Source: Pycnopodia helianthoides (Eukaryota; Echinodermata; Asteroidea; Forcipulatida; Asteriidae). Taken from it: a stretch of DNA of 64,000 nucleotides. Where the stretch lies: positions 1 through 64,000 of the forward strand of contig JASTWB010000066.1 in NCBI GenBank assembly GCA_032158295.1, in the 5' to 3' direction. The position numbers and the translations under genes are program-made. The notes beneath the pieces were generated by a model. It had not been told where the DNA came from and searched no databases. It saw only the letters and a program-made list of their open reading frames with translations. Positions 10,827 through 23,670 of the stretch are shown piece by piece. The first letter of the stretch is position 1, and every line of letters starts with the position of its first letter.

Positions 10827-11183
10827 TTAAGAGTTGACTTGGCGGTTTTCTTGGGCGCGGGAGGCTTGGTTTTGGGGAAAGTACCCCCCCGGGAATGGTG
10901 AATGAGAAAGTTCAACTTTTTTCATTTCGGTTTGCGAGGGGAAAGAGGGGGGGTTTGTTCGGACTTTTGTTGCCCCGAGCGATTCCCAGCAAGTTAAGGT
11001 TTTTCTGCGGTAGGTACCCCATGATGCCCCAAGTGGGGCGGGGCCCCCAAAGCACCCAAGTGACCGTAGTTCCCCTTCTTAAGTAGCGGGGGGATTTTTC
11101 CCTAGGGAAATGAAGTCCCCCGGGGAGGATTGCTTTAGCCTTTGGTTCGGGCCCTTTTCCCGTTTTTCCCCGCGTCCAGTCAG
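10827..11183 (-). pseudogene. H2A: Histone H2A, degraded copy in repeat 2
   Basis: 357 bp against 378. The ATG is changed (CAG in place of CAT on the plus strand, 11,181-11,183) and the stop is blurred near 10,827. Short matches such as the end of the coding region (ACTTGGCGGT) and CGCGTCCAGT at the start fix its limits. Confidence 0.65.
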
Positions 11184-12122
11184 GGCTGTTTTTTGTTTTA
11201 CTGAGGAAAAAAATTGAAAAAAAAAGCTGTGCAAATTGTACTTTCGTGGTAATGACCCCGGGGACGTAAAGGGGGTACTTTGGCGTTCAGGGGGATTAAA
11301 TGCCCCAATCGGTTTTCCCCTGATGGACGCCCCGGGTTCGCGGACATTGGGGGGTTTGGGACCCCCTTTTAGTGGGGGGATGATTACGTTGCCCCACCGA
11401 GGAAAAAAAAGACGAAGAAGAAGAAGGGAAGGAGAAAAAGGAGAAGAAGAAAAAAACAAAAAAAACAAAAAACAAAAACAAAAAAAAACCACCAACAAAA
11501 AAACCAAAAAAAAGGGTAATCCCGCGATTTTCCCCGGAAAGGGAAAAATGTTGTTTTTGTTTTTGGTTAAAGTTAGAACCTTTGGTTTTGAAGGTTGTTT
11601 TGTAAGGGTATGTGTAAGACGCAATGCCCCCCCCCCCCCCTAAAAAAAGAAAAACCCTTTAAACGACTGGGACAAAAAAGAAGAAATAAAAATTTTAAGT
11701 TAAAGGGGATTTAAAACAAGGTTACGTCCAAAAGTCCGATTTTTGGGCCAGTCTCTTGGGGGGACTCGATTTTCAACAGTTGTTTAAGAACAAATAAAAA
11801 TTTAGGCGGGGTCTTTGAACTTTTAAGAGAAAAAAAATACCCAAAAAAAGTTTTAATAAAGCGGTGAAAATATTAAAAATTTCTTAAAAATCAAAATGTT
11901 TGTTTTTTTTGTATGGGTTAACCCTTAAAAAAGGGGGTATAGTAGGTAGTAAAAAATTTTTCTAGGGATTCTTTTTTTTTAATCTTTCCAAAAAATGATT
12001 TCCTTGTTCCCCTGTTGTTTTATAAGAACAACAAAGATGTTATTTAGTCTCTCTTTGGAAATGTTTTGGGGCTCGGAAAAGACCCTTTTGGGGGGGGATT
12101 GGCAGGGCCCCCGGTTTCACCC

Positions 12123-12482
12123 CTATTTTGAATTGTGAAAGGGGGCCCGTTGGTTTCCCCTCCTGACAGATGTTGGCCCAAGTCCCCGGGGAAAAGGAGC
12201 GGATGCAGTTGGACTTGGGTTGTGATGGTCGTTTCTTGTTGTAGTGTGAAAACGGGGAAGGACTCGGCGGCAATGCGCTAAAAGGGGTGTTGAAAAACGG
12301 TTCTGAGGGGAATGGCCTTGTGGAAATTCCCGTTTTGGGGGATGGCCCTGTTTTTGCCCTTGAGATGAAAATACCGAAACTCTCCTTGCGGCGAGTGGGT
12401 CTTTTGTTTGTTGGAGGGGGCCCCTTGGGTTACCGGTTTTTCTTTGCCCCTTTCCATTTGCTTTGGGGGGGAAGTGATTTAG
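12123..12482 (-). pseudogene. H2B: Histone H2B, degraded copy in repeat 2
   Basis: 360 bp against 369; the stop TAG is intact (12,123-12,125), the start is obscured by a G run near 12,480. The adjacent ATACTGCGACCAGAGGA promoter segment near 12,554-12,570 confirms the assignment. Confidence 0.65.
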
Positions 12483-13248
12483 GTATTTTTTCAAGCGACG
12501 AATAGGTGGTTTTAAAATAGGTGATGGATGTCCCCGGAGGACTTTTAGTTTTATACTGCGACCAGAGGACCCGGGGGTATGGGCTTTGTTAAATTCGCGC
12601 CTCGGTGTGAGCAGTGAAGCGGCCCGTTTGATTGTCTAATTTTGTGAACCCGACCCCACGGGGCGATCCCAATATTTTCCCCCTCCACGAAAAGTTACTT
12701 TATTATTTTAAAAAAATTTAATAAACGAAATAGAAAAAAAAAAAGTGGAAGTTTTTTGAAAAGAATTCAACAACCCAATAATAGAGAGTTGAATAAAATG
12801 AAAGTGACAAAAAGCCCCTTGTTGTGAAATTTGTGTTTTAAAGTTTAGAAAGAAAAAATTTCAGTGGAGAGGGTTTTTCCCGGAATGTAAAAAAATAGAG
12901 CCAAAAAAAATCGATGGGAAGAAGGGTTTTGGGAAGGGTGAAAGTCCCCCGCAAAAAGAAAGAAACGACAAAAAGGACAGAAACTGTTATGAAAAAGTTT
13001 ACTTTATATAAAATAGACCCAGTCGAATTTATAATTGGGACAAAGGAAACAAAGTGTTATTATTGAGGCTGACTTATTTAACTTTTTTAAAAACGGGGAG
13101 CCCTAATTTTGCGGCGTATAGTTTAATTCTTTAAATTTTTAAATTTTGAAAAGGGAAAAGGGTGAAAAGGGATGATTAAAATCTCTTAAAGAAGGGGTTT
13201 GGGCCTGAAAAAAAACCCTTTTTGTTTTGTAGAAACGATTTTTCATTT

Positions 13249-13643
13249 TCAGCTGTTCCCCGCGAATAGGGGGGGCGAGTTGGATTTTTGGGGCATGATG
13301 GTCCCCCGTTGGGTGGATGGCACATAGATTGGGTCTTCAAAGGGGCCCCAAAGGTTTTGCCTCGTTTTGTTTTTAAAAGGCGCCATCCCGCTGGGGTCGG
13401 GGAACGGATTCGGTCTTGAAGTCTTGCGCTTTTTCACGGAAAGTTCGGGAAAAGGGGGATTTTTCGGATGAGCAGCTCTGTGTTTTTTGGAAAACCGGGA
13501 ATTGAGTCCACACCCCCGGTTTGTTCCGAGGGGGCTTTTTTCACCCCGGGTGGGGGGGCATTTTTTCGGGCAGTTGGGGTCGCCAATGCTTTCGGGGGTT
13601 TTCCCCCCCAGTGCTCTTGGTGCTGTCTGTTTGGTAGGGCCAT
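13249..13643 (-). pseudogene. H3: Histone H3, degraded copy in repeat 2
   Basis: 395 bp against 411, with stop TGA (13,249-13,251) and ATG (13,641-13,643) both intact. The GATGAGCAGCTCTGTG and TGCTGTCTGTTTGGTA segments match the clean gene closely; losses are in G/C-rich stretches. Confidence 0.7.
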
Positions 13644-14337
13644 TACTTTGATCACTGTTTTAAAAATTTGTGTGTTTTTGGCCCAAATTTCCCCGGGGCA
13701 GTTTTAAAAGGGAAGGGGGAATTTCCGTTAAAGGGTCCCCCATGACAAAGGGGGAAAGGATTGGCCAGGGGGCCCACCCCGCCCAAAACCGTTTGAGTGG
13801 TACCCAGGGGGGGGAATTTTCCCGGGGCTGTAAAGGGCACCCCCGGCCCCAAAACAAAACGAAAAAAAGAAAAAAAGGACGAAAAGGTTTTTGGGAACAA
13901 TTTTAAAGAAACCTAAAAAACCCATTTTAATGTTCCATTGTTTGCCCTATCCGGAAGAAAAAGTTTTGAGGGGGGTTTTTTAAAAAAAACCGGGGGGAAT
14001 TTGCAAAAGGCTTTCAAATTTTAAAAAAATTTGGGGGGATTAAAATAGTGGATCATTGAAAAAAAGGCCCCATCACCCCCCATATTAGGGGAAAATTGAT
14101 TTTAAAAAATTTCGGGAAAAAAATTTAGGATAAAAATTTTATATGCAGGTTTATGGTAGTCCCAAAAGTTTTTTTAAATACTTTTGAGTGAAATAAACTT
14201 TTAAAAAATACCAAAGAAGGAATGGGGGATTTTAGGAAAACAAAAGGAAAAAGTGTTTCTCTTTTTTGAATTTTTGGGTTTGGCCCCTGAAAAGACCGTT
14301 GTTTTCGAGGGGGGGGGGGATTTTGGGCACGGCATGC

Positions 14338-14626
14338 CTAACCCGAACCCGTAAAAAGTAGGGGCCCAGTCTCTTGAGGGTAAGAAATGGCGGTGCCCGT
14401 TTTCTTTGGCGGGGCTGCTTTACGTTACAGACCCCGGATGACTTTTCCCAGGAAGTTGAGAACAGGGGTTTCCCCTCTTTAGAGGAGCCCGGAGTTTTCT
14501 CTTGACCCCCCCCGGGGGCCAGAGACGGAGGGGTGGCTTGGGATATGGAGGGTTGTGCAAAAACTTTGCGATGGGTTGGCCCCCCTTTTTGAAACCCCCT
14601 TTCCCCCCTTTCCCGGGGCCCAGAAT
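14338..14626 (-). pseudogene. H4: Histone H4, degraded copy in repeat 2
   Basis: 289 bp against 312. The stop TAG lies in GCCTAACC (14,338-14,340); the ATG is altered (CAGAATAG in place of CAGACATAG). The upstream cap-site region is partly legible. Confidence 0.65.
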
Positions 14627-14845
14627 AGTTTTTGAAGAGAGAAAGTAGGGGGACCCCAAGGAGTTTGGGTTTACTAGTGCGAGACAAAGGGACTTGATCC
14701 CAAAAAGAGGGCCCTTTTGGGCCGGCGTTGGGCGTGAGGGGGAAAACCCATGCGTGATTTGTTGGGAAAAACAAAAAAATCAAAGACCCCCCATTGGAAA
14801 CCCTATTGATTTTTTAAATTGTTTTTTTTTTTCCTAAGGGGATTT

Positions 14846-15016
14846 GTGGGCCGACCCCGGCATTTAGGAAAACCCGGGAACCCCGTGGAGGACGGGGAAA
14901 GTTTTCAAGGCGATCATCAAAAATCAGATTAATATACTTGGCTCAATGAACAGATTTCGATATTTTTTTGAAAAAAAAACAGTAACACTGATCTTACCCA
15001 AAAAGGGAAAAAGCGA
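14846..15016 (-). ncRNA. U2: U2 snRNA, degraded copy in repeat 2
   Basis: 171 bp against 187 in the clean copy, continuous with no insertion. The ATCAAAAATCAGATTAATATACTTG segment, which contains the Sm site, is intact; the 3' third is damaged. Confidence 0.75.
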
Positions 15017-15883
15017 AAATCAAAATATTCTCCAAAATAGTGCCGCTGCTTGCACAAAACCAACGAGAGGAATGTCAAAGAGGGGGGCTGAAAACCTTAT
15101 TGACAATGGGCCCCCAAAAGGGGGGGAAAACTTCGGGTTTGAAAAATTTTAAGATCAACTCGATGGAAACCAAGGCTTAACAAAAACAAAAATTTAAAAA
15201 CCATATGATACGCATGGATGGTATTTTTAAGGGTTTTTCTAATTTAAATTTTGGAATTGAACAGGGGTTCCCTGGGTCGCGGTTTTTTGCCCCGTTCAAG
15301 AAAAGGGGTCTTTGAAAACCCGCGCAAAACAAAAACAATAGGGGGGAAAAAGCATTACGCAAAAATATCGTACATAGAAACGGCCCCGGACTGAAATTTG
15401 TGGTGTGCAAAATTAGTATAACGCCCCACACCTAAAAGTTTTTTCGCAAATTTGGGAATTTAAGATTTTTATAGAAAAGGGGGAAAATTATGAAGAAAAA
15501 AAACAAAGGATAAAGGGAAAATTTGGGGATGTAAATACAAAGATTATAGAAAATAAAATTTACTCATTGGGGGGGGATTTTGGTTGGTTGGGGGAAAGCA
15601 ATTTGGGTAGTATTTCGGCATTTAAATTTTCCCTTTTTTTTATTTAAAAGTTTTACGTCTGTAGTCAAAGTTTCATTTTTTGCTTGTTCTTTTGGACAAT
15701 TTGTATAAAGTGATAAACGGGTTTGGTTTTAAAAAATTTCTTGAAAGAAGTAATGTTTGGAGACCTTAAATTAATTTGGGAGTATTATTTTGGGCGTTCT
15801 GTTTGGGAATTTTTTTGGGATTATGGGGGGGGGGGGTGGCTGTAAGGGGCCTTTTGGTTTAAATTTGTCTAGCAAAATTCTAA

Positions 15884-16240
15884 ATTTAAAGGAGTTTTGG
15901 ACTTGGCGGTTTTTGGGGGGGGAAAGGCTTGGTTTTGGGGGAAGTCACCCCCCCTGGGAAAGGTGAAGGAGAATTTTTAACTTTCTTCATTTGGATTGCG
16001 AGTGGAGATGAGGGGGGTTGATTCTTGACTTTTGTTGCCCCGAGCAGTTTCCCCGCAATTTCAGGATTTTCGGGTTCGGTACCCCATGATGCCCCCAAGT
16101 GACAGGTCCCCGCACCCACCGGGGCCCGTGGGCCCCTTTTCAAGTAGCGGTGGATTTTCCGGGGAAAGGGAAGTGGGCCCCCGTGGGGAAATTGCTTTGG
16201 GCCTTGGTTCGGGGCCTTTTCCCTTTTTCCCGGCCGTATG
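15884..16240 (-). pseudogene. H2A: Histone H2A, degraded copy in repeat 3
   Basis: 357 bp. Start altered (TAT for CAT, 16,237-16,239). The CATTTGGATTGCGAG and GTTGATTCTTGACTT segments match the docking-domain coding part of the clean gene. Confidence 0.65.
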
Positions 16241-17184
16241 GCTTTTTGTTGATATACTGGGGAAAGGAAACAAAAAAGGAAAAGCTGTGGAATTGTATTT
16301 TCGTGGGTAATGAAGGGGATGTAGGGGGGGTAACTTATGGCGTTCAGGGGGCCCTCAATGCCCCAATGGGGTTTCCCCTTTCCGCATGGACGCGGGGTTC
16401 AGCGGGCATTCGGGGGGGGTTGCCCGCTGTGGGCCCGGGGGAGTTTTATGTTGTCCCCCCGCGGAAAACAAGCGAAGAAAAAGGGAAGGAAAAGGGGAAA
16501 AGAAGGAAAAGGGAAGAAAAAAACAACAACAACAAAAACAAAAACAAAACAAAAAAAGAAAAAGGGAAACCCCAAAAAAGGTAATCCCGCGATATCCCCG
16601 AAAAAACAAAAAGTGTTGGTTTTGGTTTTGGGGATTTTGAAACTTTGGTGGGAAAAGGTTGTTGTTGTAAGGGGGTATAGTAGTAAGAGCAAAAAACCCC
16701 CCCCCTAAAAGAAAGTTTTAAAAAAAGACTGGGACAAAAAAAGAAGAAAATAACAAAATTTAAATTTAAAGGGATTTTACAAAAGGGTTTAAACCCCCAA
16801 AAAAGCCCGATTTTTTGGGCCCGCTCTTGGCTTGATCGATGTCACAAGTTGCTTCAAGAACAATATAAAAAGTGGGGCGTGGTTTTGACTTTCCCTATAA
16901 GCAAAAAAAGAAAATCCCCCAAAATATGTTTTAAAAAAGCGGTGAAAAATTAAACCCGTTTTTTAAGAATCAAATTGATTGTTGTTTTTTGTATAGTTAC
17001 CCTTTAAAAAAACGGGGTTATAGTAGAGTGTAGAAATTTCTAGGATTTTTTCTTTTTAATTTTTCCCAAAAAAGATTTTTTTTAAAGGGTTTTTTTATAA
17101 AAAAACCCCAAAACGATGTTATTTAGTTTTTTTTGGGTTTTGGTTGGTTAAAAAGACCCTTTTTTGGATTGGGGTGAGATTCAC

Positions 17185-17533
17185 CCTATTTTGAAGTTTT
17201 TACTGGTGACCCCCTTTGGGGCCCCTCGTTACAGCATGTTTGGGCCCCCGGGGAAAAAGGAGACGGATGCGTTGGATTTCCCGGGTTGTGATGGTCGTTT
17301 TTTGTTGGGGTTTTCCCAAAACGAAAAGGATGGCGGCAATGGTAAAGATGTCTTTGCAAAAGTTTTATGAGGGGGACAGGGCCCTTTGGGGGGAAATACC
17401 GTTTTGGGATAAAACCCTGCTTATGCCCTTGGATGTAAATCCGTACCCTTTTGCGGGGGAGTCCCCTCTTTTGCTGTTCGGAGGGGTTGGTGTTAGGGTT
17501 TTTTGGGCCCCTTTCCTTTTGTTTTGGGAGGAT
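17185..17533 (-). pseudogene. H2B: Histone H2B, degraded copy in repeat 3
   Basis: 349 bp against 369. Stop TAG present (17,185-17,187); one base of the start codon is lost (GGAGGATGATG for GGAGGCATGATG). Confidence 0.65.
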
Positions 17534-18323
17534 GATGGTAGGTATTTTTTAAAAGCGTATGAATAGGTGGTTAAATCAGGCGGGATGGAGAAAACGGAGG
17601 GATTTTAGTTTTCCCGCGAAGAGGACCCGGGGTTTTTCCAGTGGGCATTGTTCAAATTCGCGTGCGTGTGAGCATTTAAAGGGTTTCCGAGGTTTGTTAA
17701 TTTTGGGCAAAACCCCGAACGGGCCCCAAATATTTTCCCCTACGAAAATTTATTTTAAATTTTTTTTTATCAAAATAATAAAAAAAAACGAAATAGAAAT
17801 CAAATCAAGGGGAAGTGTGTAAAAATTCAACAAGAAAAAATAGAGAATGTTGAAAAAAAATAAAAGGGTGAACAACCCCCTTGTTCCGATGTATTTGTGT
17901 TTTTAAAAGCTTTTATTAAGTTTAATTTCCCGTGTGCAGAGGGTTTTTCGAAAATGTTTTAAAACATAGAGACCAAAAAACCGCATAAAACGAAGGGTTT
18001 GGGGCCAAGGGCTGAAAGTCCCCCGCAAAAAGAAAAAAAACGACTAAAGAGACAGAAAATGTTATGAAAAAACAGTTTAATTTATATATAATAAAAGAAA
18101 ACAAAATTCAAAATTAACAAAAAAGAAAAAAAGTTTTAAAATTTATTGAGGTGATTATTTTAACTTTTTTAAAACGGGGGAAAACCAAAAGGGGTATAGC
18201 TAAAATTTAAAAATTTTTTTTTTTGTAAAAAAAACGTAAATTTGGGGATGTTTATAATCTTTTCCCAAAAAGTGGTGGCTCTGAAAAGACCCGTTTTGTT
18301 TTAGTAGAAAGGGAGTTTTATTT

Positions 18324-18718
18324 CTCGGGTCTTTCCCCGCGAATACGGGGGCGGGGGAAAGTCTTTGGGCATGTGGCCCCCGCTTGGGGGTGGATGGCAC
18401 TTTGTTTTGGTGTTTCGAAGAGCCCCAAAGGTTTTCCCTTGCTTGTTCTTGAAGCGCCTTCCCGCTGAGTTGGAATGGAGTTGGGGTCTTGAAGTTTGGG
18501 GTTTTTCCCGGAAGTTTGGAAAGGGAGTTTTGGGGATGAGCAGTTTGGGTTTTTTGGGGGAAACGGGAATCCCCCGCGTGCACATTTCCCGGTTGTCCCG
18601 AGGGGGCCCTTCTTCAACCCCGGGGGCCCGGGGCCTTTTGGGAAACCCTTGGTGGGCCAATCCCTTTTTCGGGGGTTTCCCCCCCAGTCTTTGGGCTGTG
18701 TTGCTTGGTAGGGCCCAT
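18324..18718 (-). pseudogene. H3: Histone H3, degraded copy in repeat 3
   Basis: 395 bp. The ATG is intact (18,716-18,718); the stop is altered to TCG near 18,324. Segments GAAGAGCCCCA and GATGAGCAG align with the clean H3. Confidence 0.65.
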
Positions 18719-19373
18719 TACTTTGATAAATGTTTTAAAAGGGTTGTGTGTTCTGGTCAATTCCGAGCGTTTTTAAAAGGAAGGGAAGCCCGTTAAAGGG
18801 CCCCCCATGAAAAGGGGAAACGGGGTTTGGAGGGGGCCTTCCCCCCCAAAGTTGAGGGGTTCAGGGGGGCCCGAATTTGGGGGTGCTAAACACAGGCCCC
18901 AAAAAAAACGAAACTAAGCAAAAGGGGCCGAAACAGGTTTTTCAAAAAAAGGGTTTAAAGCATTGAATAAAATTTTAATGTCCCATTGTGTGACCTATGC
19001 GAGAAAAAAATTTGTTGAGGGAGGTTTTTAAAAAAGGGGGGGAATTTGAAAAAAAGCTTTAAAAATTTTAACAATTGGGGGGATTCAAAATACGTGGATC
19101 ATTGAAATAAACCCCTTTCCCCCCATATTAGGGGAAAATTGTTTTTAAAAAAATATAAAAAAAACTTTTTGGATATAATTTATGCATGTTAAAAGGGTTA
19201 GTCCCCAAGGTATTTTAGAACTATTTTTCCCGAGTGAAAAAAAACTGTAAAAAAACCTAACGAAGGAATGGGGGTTTTGGGGAAAAAAAAAAGGCAAGCT
19301 GTTTCTCTTTTTTTTGAATTTTGGTGGCTCTAAAAAAGACCCGGTTTTCGATGTGGGTTTTTGGGACGGATGC

Positions 19374-19658
19374 CTAACCTCCGAACCCGAAAAGTAGGGC
19401 CCTTGTTCTTTGGGGCCGTACAGAAATATGGCGGGGCCGTTTTTTTGGCGTGGGCAGTACGTTACAGACCCCGGGATGTTTCCCGGGAAAAAACCCTTGG
19501 AACCCCGGGGTCTTGTAGATGAGCCCGGGAAAAATTTTTGACCCCCCAGGGGGGAGAGAGGAAAGGGGTTGGTGATCCCCTGGATGTTGCCCGCAAAACT
19601 TTGCGATGGCGCTTGGCCCCTTTGTACCCCTTTTTCCCACCTTTACCGCGACGGGAAT
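19374..19658 (-). pseudogene. H4: Histone H4, degraded copy in repeat 3
   Basis: 285 bp. One frame still reads KHPGVCNVL (clean [13 protein letters not shown] region shifted) and another ARPHQ-like fragments; the stop TAG is at 19,374-19,376 and the ATG is altered to AAT-reverse near 19,656. Confidence 0.6.
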
Positions 19659-19868
19659 AGTTTTTGAGGCAGAAGTAGGGGAAAAAGGAGTTGTTTACTA
19701 GTGACGAGGGGGAAAGGATTGTACCAAAAAGTGGCCTTTTTAGGGCCCGGCAGGGACGTGAGGGGGAAAACCATGCTTTGATTTTTGACAAACAAAAAAA
19801 AAACCAAAAAGGCCCACTTTGGAAATTTAATTTGGGTTTTTCATTGTTTTTTTCCCCCCCTAAGGGGA

Positions 19869-20054
19869 GTGGGGGCCCGACCCCGGCCCGTAGTGAAAAA
19901 CCCGGGAACCCCGGGGCCCAGGAGGGGCAACCCCCTTTTCCCGGGCCCGATCATAAAAAATCAGATTAATATACTTGGTAAATAAAAGGCATTTAGATTT
20001 AATTTAAAAAAGGAACAGATACAAATGATTTTACCCAAAGGGGGCGAAAAGGAT
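19869..20054 (-). ncRNA. U2: U2 snRNA, degraded copy in repeat 3
   Basis: 186 bp, uninterrupted. The AAAAAATCAGATTAATATACTTGGT region survives; the CTTAGCCAAAAGGCC region is changed to TTTACCCAAAGGGGG. Confidence 0.7.
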
Positions 20055-20887
20055 ACTCAAAATATTCCCCAAAATAGTCCCGCCCCCGTTGACAGAATCA
20101 CACGAGATGAATTTTTCCCCAAGAGGGCGCTGTAATTTTGAAATCGAACGGGGGGGAAATTGGGTTAAAAAAAGATCAATCCGATGGCCCCAAACAAAGG
20201 TTTACACAAAAACTAAAATTTAAAACCCAATGAAAAAGGATGGCATGCGTTTTTTAAATTTGCTATTCAAAGTTAATGTTGACTTTGAACAGTTTTGGGC
20301 CCCTTCGCGCGTTTGTTTGCGGTCAAGCGTGTGCATTGAAAACGCGCAAAAAACAAAAATAGGGGCAAATTTCATTAGCTAAGACGTACTTTAAAAAAGG
20401 CAGGATGATGTGTGGTGTGATAATACGTATAAGACACACGTACGACGGTTCGAAAAATTTAAAATTTAAAGAGTATTATAGGGGGAAGGGGGGAAAATTG
20501 AAGAAAAAAAACAAAAACAGGATGAAGGAATAGGATGTAAAAAACAAAGATTAAAGTTTAAAAAAACCTTTTTACTAAATTGTGGGGGGTTTTTTGGTTG
20601 GTTGTGGAAGAAATTTCCCGGTGGTATTTCGCGCACGTTTTTTTCATTTTTTTTATTTTTGAAGCTTTTCCCCGTTTTGTAGTCAAGTTTCATTTTTGTT
20701 GGGCCAAAATTGGAAAATTTTGTATGAATTGAAAAAAGGTTTGGTTAAAATAATTTGAAAAAAATTTACAGAGGAGCCCAAAAATTAACTTGGGTTTTAT
20801 TTTAGACGTTCATTTTTTAGAATCTCTTTTGGAAAAATGTGGGGGCCGTAAGGGGGTTTGGGTTTTAAATGTTAGAAAAATTTAAAA

Positions 20888-21246
20888 CTAAGAGTTAAAG
20901 GCGGTCTTTTGGGGCCGCAGGGGTTTGGATTTTGGGGAAGTACCCCGCGGGGAAATTGGGTGACACCGTGAGCAATTGTTAATCTTCGTCATTTGGAAAT
21001 TGGAGGGGGATGAGGGGGGTTTGATTCTTAAATTTTGTTTTTGAGCGGGCATTGAGAAGGGCCCGGGTTTTTGCTGCAGGTACCCCAAGGGACTGCCCCC
21101 AAGTAAAAGGGTTCCCCAGACCCACAGTGCCCGTAGTTGCCCTTCTTCAAGTGGGGTGGACTTTTTCCTAGGAAAAAATGAAGTCCCCCCGTGGGGGATT
21201 CCCTTTTAAACCCTTGGTTTGGTTTTGCTCTTTGCGTCCATTTCAT
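20888..21246 (-). pseudogene. H2A: Histone H2A, degraded copy in repeat 4
   Basis: 359 bp; stop (20,888-20,890) and ATG (21,244-21,246) visible. Pieces LKKGNYGHCGSGEPFYLGAVPWGTCS (clean [13 protein letters not shown]) lie in one frame, split here only by small changes, with the rest shifted. Confidence 0.7.
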
Positions 21247-22194
21247 GGTGTTTGTTGTTTAGGGACCCGAAAAAAGGAAAAAGGAAGCTGTGCAAAATTG
21301 AAACTTTCGGGAAATGAAAAGGGGAAATTTTAGGGGGTATTAGGGGTTTTGGGGGGACCCTCAATGCCCCCAATTTGGGTTTTTCGAGGAGGCCCCGGGT
21401 TTCAGCGGAGCTTTCCCCGGGGGGGTTGGCCCGTGTAGCCCGGGGGGAAGATTTTGTTGTCCCCCCGGGGAAAAAAGACGAAAAAGAAGAAGGGAGAAGG
21501 AAAAGAAGGAGAAGAAGAAAAAAACCAACAACAACAACAAAAAACAACAAAAAAAACCCGCAAAAAAAAAACCAAAAAAGTAATCCCGCGATTTTCCCCA
21601 AAAATGAAAAAAAAACCCGTGTTGTTTTTGTTTTGGGGTCTGAGTTAGAAACCCTTTCGGTCGTAAAGGTTGTTGTTGTAAGAGTATATTTAGAAGACGA
21701 AGGGCCCCCCCCCCCCTAAAAAAAGTAAAAAACAATTTAACGCATCGAAAAAAATAGAAGCAAAAAAGAAGTTAAGTAAAGCGGAACTTAACAAAAGGGT
21801 TTTACCCCTCCTTAAAGCCCGATTTTTGGGGCCCAGTCTTTGGGGGGACTGTTTTTCACAGTTGAAATCAAGAAAATTAAAAAGTCGGGGGTGGTTTTTA
21901 AAAACTTTTCCCTAAAAGCAAAAAAGGAAAATCCCCCAAAATTTATTTTTTAAAAGCGGTGCAAAATTTTAACCCGTTTTAAGAATAAAAATGATTGTTT
22001 TTTGTATATTTAACCCTTAAAACGGGGAGAAAAGGGTAGAGTAGTGGGAAAATTTAATAGGGATTCTTTTTTTTTAATTTTCCCAAAAAAGATTTTTTTT
22101 AAAAGTTGTTTTTAAAAGAAACAAACCGGTTTTATTTAGTTTTTTTGGGAAATGTTTTGGTTAAAAAGGGCCCGTTTGGTTGTGATCCCCGAGT

Positions 22195-22528
22195 GTTTTT
22201 TGGGGAAGTGTTTTTTGGGGGGCCCTTGGGTTTGTCGTAAAGCATGTTGGAGTCGGGGGAGAAGGAGAGGATGAGTCGGGATTCCCCGGTTGTGAGGGTG
22301 ATTTTTGTTGTTTTTTGCAATCGAGGGGACTCGGCGGAATGCGTTTAAAAAGTGCTTTGAGAGCTGTTTTGGGACAGGGCCCTTGGGCGGGAAAAATCCC
22401 CGTGCGGGATGGCCCGTTCATGGTTTTGTAAAAGAAAATTTCCCGTAGTTCCCCTTGCGGCGAGTCGTTTTTGGATTGGGGGGTTGGGTTAGGTTTTTCT
22501 GCCCCTTTCCATTGCTTTGGGGGGGCGA
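22195..22528 (-). pseudogene. H2B: Histone H2B, degraded copy in repeat 4
   Basis: About 334 bp against 369; both ends blurred. Identified by position between a degraded stem-loop (about 22,158-22,172) and a promoter remnant (TTATACTGCGACC near 22,596). Confidence 0.6.
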
Positions 22529-23301
22529 TGGGGTAAGTATTTTTTTCCCGGTATGAATGGGGTCAAACGGGGCTGATTTAAACCGGTGACGTTTAGTTTT
22601 ATACTGCGACCAAAAGGGCCCGGGGTGTCCGGGTGGGCTTTGTTAAATTGGGGTGTGAGCAGTAAAAGGGGTCGATGTTTTTAATTATTGTAAACCCCGG
22701 ATCCACGGGGCGTTTCCCAATATTTTCCCCCTTTCCACGAAAAATTTTAATTTATTATTTTTTTCAAAATAATAAACGAAATAAAAACCCAAAATTTTAA
22801 GTGGGGGAAAGTGTGTAAGAATTCAACAAGAAATAATAGAAAATTTTTGAAAAAAAAATGAAAGTGCCCCAAAAAGCCCCCTTGTTCCGATGTATTTGGT
22901 TTTTTTAAGTTTTGTAAGAATCTTTTCAGTGGAAGTGGTTTTCGAAAATGTATAAAAACTTAGAGCCCCAAAAAAAAGAAAGGGAACGAATGGGGGGCCC
23001 AAAGGGCTGAAGTCCCCGCAGAAAAAAAAAAAGAAAAAAAGAGACAGAAATTTTAAAGAAACCCGTTTCCCTTTATTATAATGAGCAGTCGAATTTAATT
23101 GAAAAAAGAAAAAAAAAGTGTTCTTTTGAGGGGATTACCCTTAATTTTTTAAACGGGAGATAAATATTGCGGGTATAGTAAAAATTCTTTAAATTTTTTT
23201 AAATTTTGTAAAAAAAAACGTTTAAATTGGGGCATGATTAAAATCTTTCAAAAAGTGGTGGTTGAAAAGAGCCGTTTTGTTTAGTAAAAAAGAGTTTTCA
23301 T

Positions 23302-23670
23302 TTCTAGGGTGTTAGCGAATACGGGGGGGATTTGGATGTTTTGGGATGATGGTCCCGCTTGGCGTGGATGGAATGATTGGTTTTTTCAAAAGAGTAAAAG
23401 GTATCCCTCGTTGCTTTTAAAGGGCCCCTCCCCGCTGGCTTGGTCGGGTTCGGTCTTGAAGTTTCCCGATTTAGGCAAGTTTCTGGAAAGGGATTTTTGG
23501 ATGGCCCCTCGGGGTTTTTTTTGGAAAGGGGGAATCCCCCGCAGTGACATTTTCCCGGTCTTGAGGGGGTTCTTACACCGGGGGGCCCGGGGATTTTGGG
23601 GCCCCTTGGTCCCCAACTGCTTTGGGGGTTTCCCCCAGTGTTTTGGTGTGTCTGTTGGGTTAGGGCCCAT
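23302..23670 (-). pseudogene. H3: Histone H3, degraded copy in repeat 4
   Basis: About 369 bp. ATG intact (23,668-23,670). The GGCGTGGATGGAATGATTGGT segment corresponds to the CAIHAK-coding part. Confidence 0.6.

Larger units (their letters stand above)
10014..15016 (-). repeat. Histone-U2 repeat 2 (degraded)
   Basis: Full set H2A, H2B, H3, H4, U2 in about 5.0 kb. Spacers at 10,014-10,826, 11,184-12,122, 12,483-13,248, 13,644-14,337 and 14,627-14,845 follow the clean unit but with many runs of G, C, A or T replacing mixed sequence. No additional gene was seen. Confidence 0.85.
15017..20054 (-). repeat. Histone-U2 repeat 3 (degraded)
   Basis: Full gene set in about 5.04 kb. Spacers at 15,017-15,883, 16,241-17,184, 17,534-18,323, 18,719-19,373 and 19,659-19,868 keep the clean order of landmarks (palindrome region, CAA tract at about 16,520-16,550, inverted repeats) in blurred form. 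No extra gene was seen. Confidence 0.85.
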